This document shows, piece by piece, positions 51,687 through 60,179 of a stretch of 64,000 nucleotides of DNA. Source of the stretch: Renibacterium sp. Its GTDB lineage: Bacteria > Actinomycetota > Actinomycetes > Actinomycetales > Micrococcaceae. Both the position numbers and the translations under genes were made by a program. Where the stretch lies: assembly GCA_017419405.1 (NCBI GenBank), contig JAFOLH010000001.1:732076-796075 (forward strand). Reading direction: 5' to 3'. The notes under the pieces are model-generated. The model saw only the letters and a list, made by a program, of their open reading frames with translations. It had not been told where the DNA came from and ran no database searches. Each line of letters starts with the position of its first letter. Within the stretch, counting starts at the first letter, position 1.

Positions 51687-52775
51687 TCAGACCAGGATCA
51701 GGTTCATCAACGCGGTGCCGAGTCGTTCGACCCGCTCGATGTCCAAACGGTAGAGCACGAAACTTCCCTGCCGTTCGACCCGGACCAGGCCGGCCTTTTT
51801 CAGCGCCTTCAGGTGCCGGGAAACCACCGACTCCGGCAGGTCCCAGCGATCCGCCAGATGCCGCGTCGAACGCATGTCCCGGGCCAAATCGCGGCAGAGC
51901 CGCAAGCGGATCGGATCGGAAAGCGCCAGCAACTGCCGCTGCAGGTTCTCGATCGAGTCCGCGGGCTCCGCCGGCGCGCCTTTCGCGGGCATCGGATAGT
52001 GCAGCACTGCCCCGGAGGGGAGTTCGTCCTTGAGGATCAGGTGCGGCGCGCCGAGCGCGGAAGGAATCACGGTCAGCGGCTCGTGCGACACGTCCAAATA
52101 GCTGTCGCCGATCTTGTCCAGAACCATCAGCGACGGACTCGGCCACTTCGCCGTGGGGTTCAGTTCGGAAAGCAGCTCGACCGCGCCGCGCTCCCGGAAC
52201 AGCCGCCGCGCCCGCCACGCCTCATCTGCCAGCCCCGGCAGCAGCCGTTGCCACTCCGGCTCGAAGACCTGGCGGTAGAACGCGTCGAACACTCCGATCA
52301 GGTGGGTTCGGAAGCCCTCGATGTCGCGGAGCATTTCCTGGGCCAAGGCCAAACCATGGCTGCCGCGGGCCCGGGAATGGGAGAGGAAAAGCCGCTGCGA
52401 TTCGTGGTCTTTGGAAATCTCCCGGACCGCGCTGAACGGCCCTCCCCCGACGATCGCATGGGCACAGTACGCGGCGAACAAATCCGCCGGCACGGCCTCC
52501 AGATCCAGCAATTCCTGGTCGAAACCAGAAGCCGGGCGCGGCGTGCGGCGCGGATAGAAGATCCGGCAACGAAAGGCCCGCCACAGCGGAGCCAGATCGG
52601 CGACGTCGGTCCGCAACCGTGCCGACATCCGTTCGCCGGCCGTCGCCGCCCAGTCCGCCAGTTCCCGATGATGCCCGGGAGAATCCAAAACATGCAAGGC
52701 CGCACCGAGTTCGGCAAGCGGGCTGACCGCGACATTGAGTTCGCTCTGCGCCGCGATCTTCAAACTGATACTCAT
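51687..52775 (-). CDS. ArsR-type HTH regulator with N-terminal DUF5937-like domain
   Basis: A 362-aa protein whose last ~90 residues are an ArsR winged helix (QLLALSDPIRLRLCRDLARDMRSTRHLADRWDLPESVVSRHLKALKKAGLVRVERQGSFVLYRLD). The first ~240 residues form a DUF5937-like helical domain with DPIRLRLC-independent features (FRCRIFYPRRTPRPASGFDQELL). No metal-binding Cys pair is seen. It is divergent from the alpha/beta hydrolase gene at 52935, and an inverted repeat covers its start codon, so it probably regulates itself and that gene. Confidence 0.83.
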   Translation of the reverse strand: MSISLKIAAQSELNVAVSPLAELGAALHVLDSPGHHRELADWAATAGERMSARLRTDVADLAPLWRAFRCRIFYPRRTPRPASGFDQELLDLEAVPADLFAAYCAHAIVGGGPFSAVREISKDHESQRLFLSHSRARGSHGLALAQEMLRDIEGFRTHLIGVFDAFYRQVFEPEWQRLLPGLADEAWRARRLFRERGAVELLSELNPTAKWPSPSLMVLDKIGDSYLDVSHEPLTVIPSALGAPHLILKDELPSGAVLHYPMPAKGAPAEPADSIENLQRQLLALSDPIRLRLCRDLARDMRSTRHLADRWDLPESVVSRHLKALKKAGLVRVERQGSFVLYRLDIERVERLGTALMNLILV

Positions 52776-52812
52776 TCATCGCTCTCTAGTCAAGGTATTT
52801 GACTGAATGAGT
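52770..52812. promoter_or_regulatory. Operator region over the ArsR-type start codon
   Basis: ACTCATTCA (52770-52778) and TGAATGAGT (52804-52812) are perfect 9-bp inverted arms. Inside them AGTCAA (52788-52793) and TTGACT (52799-52804) form a second repeat. The first arm covers the ATG of the regulator (52775-52773). Two nested sites with different centres suggest two binding positions. Confidence 0.5.
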
Positions 52813-52934
52813 GGTTCTCTCCCCGGCCAGCAACCGCTGCTGCAAAAATAATACTAGTGACGCCGGGGTCACAACCGGCTCGCCGCAGCCAGCTCGTTCG
52901 GCTGTGCAACGATCCCTTTCTAAGGAGAGATAGC

Positions 52935-53630
52935 TTGAGCAATCCAACCATTGTTTTGGTACATGGTTTTTGGGGTGGAGCAGCGCATTGGGGAAAGGTC
53001 ATCCTCGAGTTGAAGGCCCGCGGTTATGACAAGATCCAGGCCGTGGAACTGCCTTTGACCTCTTTGGCGGACGACGCCGAGCGCACGCGCAAAATGGTCA
53101 ATCAGATCGATGGGCCGGTGCTCCTAGTCGGGCATTCGTACGGCGGAGCGGTGATCACCGAAGCCGGCGACCTGTCCAACGTCAACGGCTTGGTCTACAT
53201 CGCGGCCTTCGCGCCCGACGCCGGTGAAAGCCCCGGCGGGATCAGCGAAGCACGGCCTTCGGAAGCAGCACTCGCCGGAAACCTCGCGCCGGACTCCGAC
53301 GGCTACCTCTGGATCCTCCAGGACAAGTACCAGGAAAGTTTCTGCCAGGATCTCAACGACGACGACTCCTTGATCATGGCCGTCACCCAGAAGGCACCCC
53401 TGGCTTCGACTTTCGGCGACACCGTGACCGCGCCGGCCTGGAAAGCCAAGCCCACCTGGTACCAGGTTTCTTCCGAGGACCGGATGATCCACCCGGACAA
53501 CGAGCGGATGATGGCCCAGCGGATGAATCCGCGCAAGCTCATCGAGCTCCCGGCCGGCCACGCCTCCTTGGCCTCCCGCCCGACCGAAGTCACCGATCTG
53601 ATCGTGGAAGCGGCCACCGAGCTGAGCTGA
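52935..53630 (+). CDS. Alpha/beta hydrolase
   Basis: A 231-aa protein starting at TTG 52935, chosen because AAGGAGA lies 7 nt upstream and the family fold starts here (LSNPTIVLVHGFWGGAAHW). The HG oxyanion motif is followed by the nucleophile elbow VGHSYGGAV (GxSxG, near residue 61) and PAGHASLASRP with the catalytic His. Acid Asp in SSEDRMIHPD. Short, cytosolic, similar to esterase or haloperoxidase-like members. It is divergent from the ArsR-type regulator. A strong terminator follows. Confidence 0.87.
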   Translation: MSNPTIVLVHGFWGGAAHWGKVILELKARGYDKIQAVELPLTSLADDAERTRKMVNQIDGPVLLVGHSYGGAVITEAGDLSNVNGLVYIAAFAPDAGESPGGISEARPSEAALAGNLAPDSDGYLWILQDKYQESFCQDLNDDDSLIMAVTQKAPLASTFGDTVTAPAWKAKPTWYQVSSEDRMIHPDNERMMAQRMNPRKLIELPAGHASLASRPTEVTDLIVEAATELS

Positions 53631-53647
53631 TCCGCCAGTTGCTGCGA

Positions 53648-53690
53648 AACCGAGGGGCCTGGTCCGCACGGACCGGGCTCCCCGGTTTTC
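53648..53690. terminator. Bidirectional terminator between the hydrolase and aldehyde dehydrogenase
   Basis: A long hairpin: AAACCG-AGGGGCC-TGGTCC (53648-53666) pairs with GGACC-GGGCTCCCC-GGTTT (53671-53689) through 18 of 19 positions counting G-U pairs, with a GCAC loop and TTTT at 53687-53690. It serves both convergent genes (stops at 53630 and 53711). Confidence 0.8.
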
Positions 53691-53710
53691 GAACGCGCTT
53701 CAGCCCGCAC

Positions 53711-55204
53711 TCAGCCGAACTGGATCCAGGTGGTTTTCGGCGCCGTGTAGTTGTCGAAGGCGTGCAACGATAGGTCCCGGCCGAAGCCGGATTGTTTGAA
53801 TCCGCCGAACGGCGTGGTGTTGCCCAAGGCGTCCACGGTATTCACCGAGACCGTGCCCGCCACCAGATCACCGGCGACCCGGTGCGCCCGGCTCAGATCG
53901 GAAGTCCACACGGACGCGGCCAGACCGTAATCCGTCGCGTTGGCCAGGGCCACGGCTTCGGCCTCGGTGTCGAACGGGTGAAGTACCGCAACCGGTCCGA
54001 AAATCTCTTCCCGATGCACATCGTGTTCCGCAGCCAAACCAGCCAGGAGGGTCGGCTCCAGGTAAGCGTCCGAGCCGCAGATGGTTTTCCGGCCGCCGCC
54101 GAACAGCACCTCGCCGTCCTGCCGGCCCCGGGTTATCCAGGCCGCGACGTCGTCGGTGTGCGCGCTGCTGATCAGGGCGCCGTTGCCCGCCGCATCGGCC
54201 AACGGATCCTCGGGGGCGAAGGCTTCGGCTGCTTGCTTCAACAGCGTCGCGAACTCTTCGTAGACCGGACGCTGGACCAGGATCCTCGAGTTCGCCGAAC
54301 ACACCTGGCCTTGGTTGTAAAAGGCGCCGAAAGCAGCCTTCCCGGCAGCTGCGGCCAGATCGCCGGTATCGGCGAAGACCAGATTCGAGCTCTTGCCTCC
54401 GGCTTCCAAGCCGAGCCGCTTGAGATTGCTGGCTCCCGAGGCGGCCAGCAAGGTCCGGGAAACCGCCGTCGAACCGGTGAAGGCCAGCGCATCGACGTCC
54501 ATATGCCGGGCCAGTGCCGCACCGACCTCCCGCCCGGAACCGGTCACGATATTCAGCACGCCGTCCGGCAGGCCCGCCTCAGCAGCCAACTCGGCCAGTT
54601 TCAGCACGCTCAATGAGGTCTGTTCGGCCGGCTTGAGCACTACCGCATTGCCGGCAGCCAGCGCCGGGGCGAGTTTCCACACCGCGATTTCCAGCGGGAA
54701 GTTCCAGGGCACGATGGCGGCGACCACCCCCAACGGTTCTTTGGTCACCATAGCCACCGCTCCCGGCGGCACAGCCGGCAGTTCCCCGTTGAGTTTGTCC
54801 GCCGCCTCCGCATACCAGCGCACCGTGGAAATCGCACCGGGGACGTCGACCGTGCGGGTCTGCCGGATCGGCTTTCCGGAATCCAACGATTCCAACAACG
54901 CCAGTTCGTCGAAGTCCCGTTCCATCAGATCCGCCAAGGCCAAGAGCACCGCCTTGCGCGCCACCGCACCTCGGCGGGCCCAGGCCGTCCAGGCCCGGCG
55001 GGCAGCCGCTACCGCAGTATCCACGTCATCCGCCGAGCAGCTTGCCAGTTCCGCGAGCATTCCGCCGTTCACCGGACTCGTGATCGCGCGCGGCACCTCC
55101 GAACCGGCGAACCGCCGACCGGCGATGAAGGCCCTGCCGTCGATCGACAAGGCCGCAGCCCGGCGATGCCAATCCGACGTGTCGTGGTGTGGATCTCGGT
55201 TCAT
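53711..55204 (-). CDS. Aldehyde dehydrogenase (gamma-glutamyl/amino-aldehyde or phenylacetaldehyde type)
   Basis: A 497-aa [52 protein letters not shown] (catalytic Glu), [12 protein letters not shown] (catalytic Cys near residue 301), [13 protein letters not shown] and [18 protein letters not shown]. The sequence resembles PuuC-like enzymes acting on amine-derived aldehydes. AGGAG lies before ATG 55204. It diverges from the copper amine oxidase (153-nt intergenic region with two palindromes), so it most likely oxidises the aldehyde that the amine oxidase produces. No other aldehyde donor is nearby. Confidence 0.9.
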   Translation of the reverse strand: MNRDPHHDTSDWHRRAAALSIDGRAFIAGRRFAGSEVPRAITSPVNGGMLAELASCSADDVDTAVAAARRAWTAWARRGAVARKAVLLALADLMERDFDELALLESLDSGKPIRQTRTVDVPGAISTVRWYAEAADKLNGELPAVPPGAVAMVTKEPLGVVAAIVPWNFPLEIAVWKLAPALAAGNAVVLKPAEQTSLSVLKLAELAAEAGLPDGVLNIVTGSGREVGAALARHMDVDALAFTGSTAVSRTLLAASGASNLKRLGLEAGGKSSNLVFADTGDLAAAAGKAAFGAFYNQGQVCSANSRILVQRPVYEEFATLLKQAAEAFAPEDPLADAAGNGALISSAHTDDVAAWITRGRQDGEVLFGGGRKTICGSDAYLEPTLLAGLAAEHDVHREEIFGPVAVLHPFDTEAEAVALANATDYGLAASVWTSDLSRAHRVAGDLVAGTVSVNTVDALGNTTPFGGFKQSGFGRDLSLHAFDNYTAPKTTWIQFG

Positions 55205-55292
55205 CCTGGCTCCTGTGCTCGGGCTTCGACGGCTTCGGCTATCGGGACGGCTGAAGAATTCTTTCCATCCGACTCTTTACGTGCTCCTTGTG

Positions 55293-55334
55293 ATCTGACT
55301 AACATCAGATTCATGATGGAACAGTTGTACCATC
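55293..55334. promoter_or_regulatory. Two palindromic operators between ALDH and the amine oxidase
   Basis: ATCTGA-CTAACA-TCAGAT (55293-55310) has perfect 6-bp arms. GATGGAACAGTTGTACCATC (55315-55334) is a second, larger palindrome of the form GATGG-N-ACA-NN-TGT-N-CCATC (16 of 20 bases match). They lie 24-65 nt before the amine-oxidase ATG. The TetR gene just downstream (57396) is the likely binder of the second; the LysR gene could bind a site here too. Confidence 0.6.
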
Positions 55335-55357
55335 AAAAAACGACATCGGGAAGTACT

Positions 55358-57331
55358 ATGACTCTGCAGCCAACCATTCAGCCCGACCCGGGCCAGCACC
55401 CGCTCGAGCAGCTTTCGGCCGAGGAAATCGTCGTCAGCCGCAAGCTGCTGGCAGCTTTCGGACTGGTTTCGGACCACACGCGGTTCGCCTATCTGGGCCT
55501 TGTCGAGCCGCCGAAGAACGAACTGTACGGTGGCTCCGACGGCAGCGCGCCGAACCGCGTGGTCCGGGCCATGCTTTGGAACCCCGGTGCTGCCGCCTCG
55601 CTCGACGTCCAGCTCTCGCTCACCGAACAGAAGCTGATTTCCCAACGCGAGCTCGATCCGGCGGTGGACGGCCAGCTGCCGGTCATGGTCGAAGAGTTCG
55701 ACCTGATTGAAACCGTGCTCCAGGCCGACCCGCAATGGGTTGCCGCCCTGGCATCCCGGGGGCTCAAACCCGACCAAGTCCGGGTTGCGCCCCTGTCTGC
55801 CGGGGTCTTCGAGTATCCCGATGAGTCCGGGAAACGGCTGCTCCGCGGCCTGGGCTTCCGCCAAGACCATGCCCAAGACCACGCCTGGGCACACCCGATC
55901 GACGGGCTCGTGGCGTTCGTCGACATCGAGAACCGCTGCGTCAACCACCTGCTCGACGACGGCCCGGTGCCGGTGCCGGAGATCAACGGCAACTTCACCG
56001 ACCCGGCGGTGTGCGGCGAGCTGCGGACCGACCTCAAGCCGATCGAGATCAGCCAGCCGGAGGGACCGAGCTTCACGATGGAAGGCAATCTGCTCTCCTG
56101 GCTCGGTTGGGATCTGCGCATCGGATTCGACGCCCGTGAAGGATTGGTGCTGCATCAACTGCATTTCAGCCACGACGGACGCCGGCGGCCGGTGATCCAC
56201 CGGGCCTCGATCTCCGAAATGGTGGTCCCCTACGGCGACCCGGCGCCGTATCGCAATTGGCAGAACTATTTCGACTCGGGCGAGTACCTGGTCGGCCGGG
56301 CAGCCAACTCGCTCGAACTCGGCTGCGATTGCCTGGGCGAAATCACCTACCTCTCCCCCGTCGTCGCGGACGACTTCGGGAACCCGCGCGCTATTCCCAA
56401 CGGGATCTGCATCCATGAGGAAGACGCCGGAATCCTCTGGAAGCACACCGATGATTGGGCCGGCTCCAGCGAAGTCCGCCGCAATCGCCGCCTGGTGGTC
56501 TCCTTTTTCACCACGATCGGCAACTATGACTACGGCTTCTACTGGTACCTGTACCTGGACGGCGTCGTCGAGTTCGAGGCCAAGGCCACCGGCATCGTGT
56601 TCACCGCGGCGCTTCCGGAAAAGGACTACCCCTTCGCCACCGAAGTGGCCCCGGGCTTGGGGGCCCCGGTCCACCAGCACCTGTTCAACGCCCGGCTCGA
56701 CATGTTCATCGACGGACCGAAGAACCGGGTCGAAGAACTCGACCTGGTGAGATTGCCCAAAAGCCCGGGCAATCCGCACGGCAATGCGTTCACCCGGCAG
56801 AGCACGCTCCTGGCCCGGGAATCAGGGGCGATCCGCGACGCCGACGGCAGCAAGGGCCGGGTGTGGCAGATCAGCAATCCGGACTCGCTCAATTACCTCG
56901 GCCGGCCCGTCGGCTATACGCTCTATCCCGAAAACAACCCGACTCTCGCCATGGCCGACGATTCTTCGATCGCGGCCCGGGCCGCTTTCGCCCAGCACCA
57001 CCTCTGGGTGACCCGGCACGCCGCAGAAGAGCGCTATGCGGCCGGCGACTTCGTCAACCAACACCCCGGCGGGGCCGGGCTGCCGGCCTATGCCGCCCAG
57101 GACCGGGACATCGACGGCCAGGACATCGTGGTCTGGCACAGCTTCGGACTGACGCATTTTCCACGCCCGGAAGATTGGCCGATCATGCCGGTGGACACCA
57201 CGGGGTTCACCTTGAAACCACACGGGTTCTTCGATGCCAATCCCACGCTGAACATACCGCCTTCGGCTTCCGGGCACTGCGCGAGCCCGGGCACCGAGGC
57301 ACCCGGAGGCAAGGAATGCTGCGGGCATTGA
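55358..57331 (+). CDS. Copper-containing primary-amine oxidase (AGAO-type, TPQ cofactor)
   Basis: A 657-aa protein. [11 protein letters not shown] holds the Tyr (residue 390) that becomes TPQ; YFDSGEY holds the catalytic Asp (306); HQH gives two Cu ligands (439, 441) and [12 protein letters not shown] the third (600). As I recall AGAO numbering (382, 298, 431, 433, 592), each is offset by exactly +8, so the same structural class is nearly certain. ATG 55358 is chosen; Met-Met at 55313-55316 would add 15 residues over the operator. It oxidises primary amines such as phenylethylamine, tyramine or histamine to aldehydes, H2O2 and NH3. The ALDH opposite completes the route. Confidence 0.93.
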   Translation: MTLQPTIQPDPGQHPLEQLSAEEIVVSRKLLAAFGLVSDHTRFAYLGLVEPPKNELYGGSDGSAPNRVVRAMLWNPGAAASLDVQLSLTEQKLISQRELDPAVDGQLPVMVEEFDLIETVLQADPQWVAALASRGLKPDQVRVAPLSAGVFEYPDESGKRLLRGLGFRQDHAQDHAWAHPIDGLVAFVDIENRCVNHLLDDGPVPVPEINGNFTDPAVCGELRTDLKPIEISQPEGPSFTMEGNLLSWLGWDLRIGFDAREGLVLHQLHFSHDGRRRPVIHRASISEMVVPYGDPAPYRNWQNYFDSGEYLVGRAANSLELGCDCLGEITYLSPVVADDFGNPRAIPNGICIHEEDAGILWKHTDDWAGSSEVRRNRRLVVSFFTTIGNYDYGFYWYLYLDGVVEFEAKATGIVFTAALPEKDYPFATEVAPGLGAPVHQHLFNARLDMFIDGPKNRVEELDLVRLPKSPGNPHGNAFTRQSTLLARESGAIRDADGSKGRVWQISNPDSLNYLGRPVGYTLYPENNPTLAMADDSSIAARAAFAQHHLWVTRHAAEERYAAGDFVNQHPGGAGLPAYAAQDRDIDGQDIVVWHSFGLTHFPRPEDWPIMPVDTTGFTLKPHGFFDANPTLNIPPSASGHCASPGTEAPGGKECCGH

Positions 57332-57395
57332 CCCTCCACTCCGGTGGTAGCATCCATTCGACGCTGTCCATCCATCGAGTGAGGCAAGGAATCAA

Positions 57396-57992
57396 GTGCC
57401 CAGACTGGTCGACCACGAAGAACGCCGCCGGTCCATCATCGAAACCACGTGGCGGCTGATCGCCGAGGAAGGCATCGACAATACCAGCATGCGGGACATC
57501 GCCCGGGAGTGCGGCTATGCGGCCCCAGGCGTCTTGAGCTACTACTTCCCGAACAAGGACGCCCTGCTGCTGGCCGCGTACCAGCTGATCTGCCAGCGCA
57601 CCGATGAACGGATCGACGCGGCGGCGAAAGGCCGCCGCGGCCTCGGCGCGCTGCGCAGCATGTGCCTGGAAATCATCCCGGCGAATCCGCTGACCGTGGT
57701 GGAGGGCCGGGTGGCAGTGGCATTCTGGCAACGCGCGCAGACCGAAGCCGGATTGCGCACGGTGGGGCGCAATACCCTGCTTGCCTGGCGAAGCCTGATG
57801 CTGGGCTTTCTCGCCCAAGCGGAGTACGACGGTGAATCCCCGGCCCATTCCGACCCGGAGGCCGTGGTCGACGAACTCCTGAACATCATGATCGGACTGC
57901 ACATCACCTCGATGTTGGATCCGGAGGAGACGTCCGGATCCCGGCAGCGGCATCTCCTCGAGCGAGCGTTGGGCAGGCTCGGCGTCGGGTAA
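57396..57992 (+). CDS. TetR-family regulator of the amine-oxidase locus
   Basis: A 198-aa protein starting at GTG 57396: RRRSIIETTWRLIAEEGIDNTSMRDIARECGYAAPGVLSYYFPNKDALLLAAYQL is the TetR DNA-binding domain; the C-terminal helices have a BetI-like look (GRVAVAFWQRAQTEAGLR). It is 64 nt after the amine-oxidase stop and probably co-regulated. The GATGG-CCATC palindrome at 55315-55334 is its best candidate operator. Ligand probably an amine or aldehyde. Confidence 0.87.
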   Translation: MPRLVDHEERRRSIIETTWRLIAEEGIDNTSMRDIARECGYAAPGVLSYYFPNKDALLLAAYQLICQRTDERIDAAAKGRRGLGALRSMCLEIIPANPLTVVEGRVAVAFWQRAQTEAGLRTVGRNTLLAWRSLMLGFLAQAEYDGESPAHSDPEAVVDELLNIMIGLHITSMLDPEETSGSRQRHLLERALGRLGVG

Positions 57993-57994
57993 GC

Positions 57995-58921
57995 TCAGCG
58001 CCCGGTAGCCGGCTGAGTCCGGCCGCGGGCAGCCACCTGTTGGCGTACCGCATGCGCCACGGCGCGGAGCCTGGCCGTGGTCCGTTGCGTCTGCGGATGC
58101 GCCAAGACGGTCCGCAACACCGGGACCGGGCCTTGGATTGCGGCCGTCGCCACGCTGCCGCCGTCGTAGGTCAGGCTATGTTGCGGCCGCTGGTGCAAGA
58201 TCGAATAGCCGTGGCCGTTGGCCACGAAAGCGCGGACCGTTTCGTAGCTCGCGGAGCGGAATCGGACCTCCGGCTCGATACCGGCCTGGCGCAGGATCGA
58301 CAGCATCAACTCCCGGCTGTGCGGCAAATCCAAAAGCACGAACGGTTCATCGGAGAGTTCCGCCAAAGCCACCTCGGCGCGACCCGCCAGGCGATGTTCC
58401 GGCGGCAACACCAGGTGCGGGAGCGACTCGTCCACCGCGGTCACCGAGAGCCCTTCGCGCAGACCGAGGTCGTAGCAGAGCGCCAGATCCGCTTGGCCGC
58501 TGAGCAACGCTGCGGAGCAGCCCGCGGCATCCGCCTCGGTGACCTCGACCAGCAGATCCGGGTGTTCCAGATGCAGCCGGCCCAACAGGCCCGGCAGGAG
58601 GAATGGCGCCAAGGTGCTGAAACACACCAACCGCACCCGTCCGGAAATGCTCTGCTGCTCGCCTCGGGCATGATCGAGCGCCTCTTCGAGCTGCGCCAGA
58701 ATCGCCTGTGCATCACGGAGGAACATTTCGCCGGCCGGCGTCAACACCAGCCCTTTCGAACGCTGTCTGATGAAGAACTGCGAACCGATCCGGCGCTCCA
58801 AATGCGACACGGCGGCAGACACTGCCGATTGGGCGACGTTCAAACGCTCTGCGGCACCGGTCATCGACAGCCGCCCTGCGGCCTCCACGAAATACCGCAT
58901 CTGGGTCAGTGTGATGTCCAT
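57995..58921 (-). CDS. LysR-family transcriptional regulator
   Basis: A 308-aa LTTR: MDITLTQMRYFVEAAGRLSMTGAAERLNVAQSAVSAAVSHLERRIGSQFFIRQRSKGLVLTPAG is the winged helix; the rest is a periplasmic-binding-protein-like effector domain. It ends 2 nt after the TetR stop (convergent). Upstream (58922-59168) it shares a 247-nt region with the Endo H gene, whose promoter is at 59079. Target unknown; either the amine locus or the Endo H gene. Confidence 0.87.
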   Translation of the reverse strand: MDITLTQMRYFVEAAGRLSMTGAAERLNVAQSAVSAAVSHLERRIGSQFFIRQRSKGLVLTPAGEMFLRDAQAILAQLEEALDHARGEQQSISGRVRLVCFSTLAPFLLPGLLGRLHLEHPDLLVEVTEADAAGCSAALLSGQADLALCYDLGLREGLSVTAVDESLPHLVLPPEHRLAGRAEVALAELSDEPFVLLDLPHSRELMLSILRQAGIEPEVRFRSASYETVRAFVANGHGYSILHQRPQHSLTYDGGSVATAAIQGPVPVLRTVLAHPQTQRTTARLRAVAHAVRQQVAARGRTQPATGR

Positions 58922-59078
58922 TGAGCCAGCTTAGGCCAAGGCATCGATTGTTTCGATATCAATTAAGATTGCACAACTGATAAGCAGATGGCGCGGGCAA
59001 ACCGAGTGGCTCGTTCGGGCCGCCCCGAGGAGCTGGATCTTCCCATAGAATTGCCAGCTATTTTGCGGTTCAGAATCC

Positions 59079-59138
59079 TTGACAGTGCTGGATTTCGACG
59101 TAGATTGTCTATAACTTAAGCGGTTTAGCTCGCCTAAG
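59079..59138 (+). promoter_or_regulatory. Promoter and inverted repeat upstream of the Endo H-like gene
   Basis: TTGACA (59079-59084) and TAGATT (59101-59106) are 16 nt apart, a near-consensus promoter. Just downstream CTTAAGCG (59115-59122) and CGCCTAAG (59131-59138) form an inverted repeat with one mismatch and an 8-nt spacer, a likely repressor site of carbohydrate-responsive type. The gene starts at 59169. Confidence 0.6.
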
Positions 59139-59168
59139 CGTCACCATCACTTCAACGAAAGAGTTTCA

Positions 59169-60095
59169 ATGACGAAACAACCCATCGGGAGAAGAACTCT
59201 GCTCTCCATGCTCGGCGCCACGGCAGCGGTCGCAGCCACCGGCATCAGCTCGATCAGCCCGGCGGTGGCGGCCGTGCCAAGGGCCGCGGGCAAAACCGGC
59301 CCGGTCTGCGTCAGCTACATCGAGGTCAACAGCAATTCCATGCTCAATGCCGGCAAGTACACGCTGACCAGCAACGGTGCGAACGTTTTCGATGTAGCGG
59401 TCATCTTCGCAGCCAACATCAACTACGACACCACGAAGCAGAAGGCCTACCTCAGCTTCAATCCGAACGTCACCGCAGTGCTCAATGACGCCAAAAACCA
59501 GATCAAGCCCTTGCAGGACAAAGGCATCAAAGTGCTGCTTTCGGTCCTGGGCAACCACCAGGGCGCCGGCTTCGCCAATTTCCCGAGCAAGGCCGATGCC
59601 GAGGCCTTCGCCACCGAATTGGCCAATGCGGTCACCAAGTACGGCCTGGACGGCATCGACTTCGACGACGAATATGCCGAGTACGGCACCAATGGCACCG
59701 GACAGCCGAACGACAGCTCCTTCTACTACCTGGTCACCGCCTTGCGGCAGAAACTCGGCAGCAGCAAGCTGATCACTTTGTACGATATCGGCGAGGCGGC
59801 TGATCGGCTCAGCTACAACGGGAACAGCATCGCCAATACCTTCAACTACTCCTGGAACCCTTACTACGGCACCTATTCCGATCCGCGGGGGCCCAGCTCC
59901 AAGTCCCAGCGTTCGCCCGCTGCGATCCAGATCAATCAGACCAGCAGTTCCACGGCAGCCAGTTTCGCCAAACGGACCGTTACCGACGGGTACGGGGTGT
60001 ACCTGACCTACGATTTGAGGGCCGGTGATGCGAGCAGCTACATCTCGTCCTTCACCAAGAACCTGTACGGAAGCACGGCGAAGTACACGCCGTGA
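59169..60095 (+). CDS. Endo-beta-N-acetylglucosaminidase H-like GH18 enzyme, Tat-exported
   Basis: A 308-aa protein. The N-terminus (MTKQPIGRRTLLSMLGATA, cleavage near AVAA) is a twin-arginine signal peptide. The mature protein follows Endo H of Streptomyces plicatus: VCVSYIEVNSNSMLNAGKYTL, KVLLSVLGNHQGAGFANF, LDGIDFDDEYAEYG (GH18 DxDxE motif with the catalytic Glu), NDSSFYYLVTAL, LYDIGEAADRLSY, NYSWNPYYGTY and GYGVYLTYDLRAGD. It should cut the chitobiose core of high-mannose N-glycans outside the cell. A strong promoter and terminator flank it, so it is a single-gene unit. Confidence 0.92.
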   Translation: MTKQPIGRRTLLSMLGATAAVAATGISSISPAVAAVPRAAGKTGPVCVSYIEVNSNSMLNAGKYTLTSNGANVFDVAVIFAANINYDTTKQKAYLSFNPNVTAVLNDAKNQIKPLQDKGIKVLLSVLGNHQGAGFANFPSKADAEAFATELANAVTKYGLDGIDFDDEYAEYGTNGTGQPNDSSFYYLVTALRQKLGSSKLITLYDIGEAADRLSYNGNSIANTFNYSWNPYYGTYSDPRGPSSKSQRSPAAIQINQTSSSTAASFAKRTVTDGYGVYLTYDLRAGDASSYISSFTKNLYGSTAKYTP

Positions 60096-60124
60096 GCGTC
60101 TAGCCATTCCGCTGGTCGCCGGCT

Positions 60125-60170
60125 CCAGTCCGTCCGTCGCTGCTGCTTCCCGCGGCGACGGACGGACTGG
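60125..60170. terminator. 16-bp perfect hairpin terminator between convergent genes
   Basis: CCAGTCCGTCCGTCGC (60125-60140) and GCGACGGACGGACTGG (60155-60170) form a perfect 16-bp stem with a 14-nt loop, between the Endo H stop (60095) and the UvrA-like stop (60180). Confidence 0.8.
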
Positions 60171-60179
60171 CAGCGGCGG

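Noticed and set aside
55277..56779. 500-codon minus-strand open frame opposite the amine oxidase
   Set aside because: Shadow of a gene whose catalytic residues are all identifiable on the plus strand.
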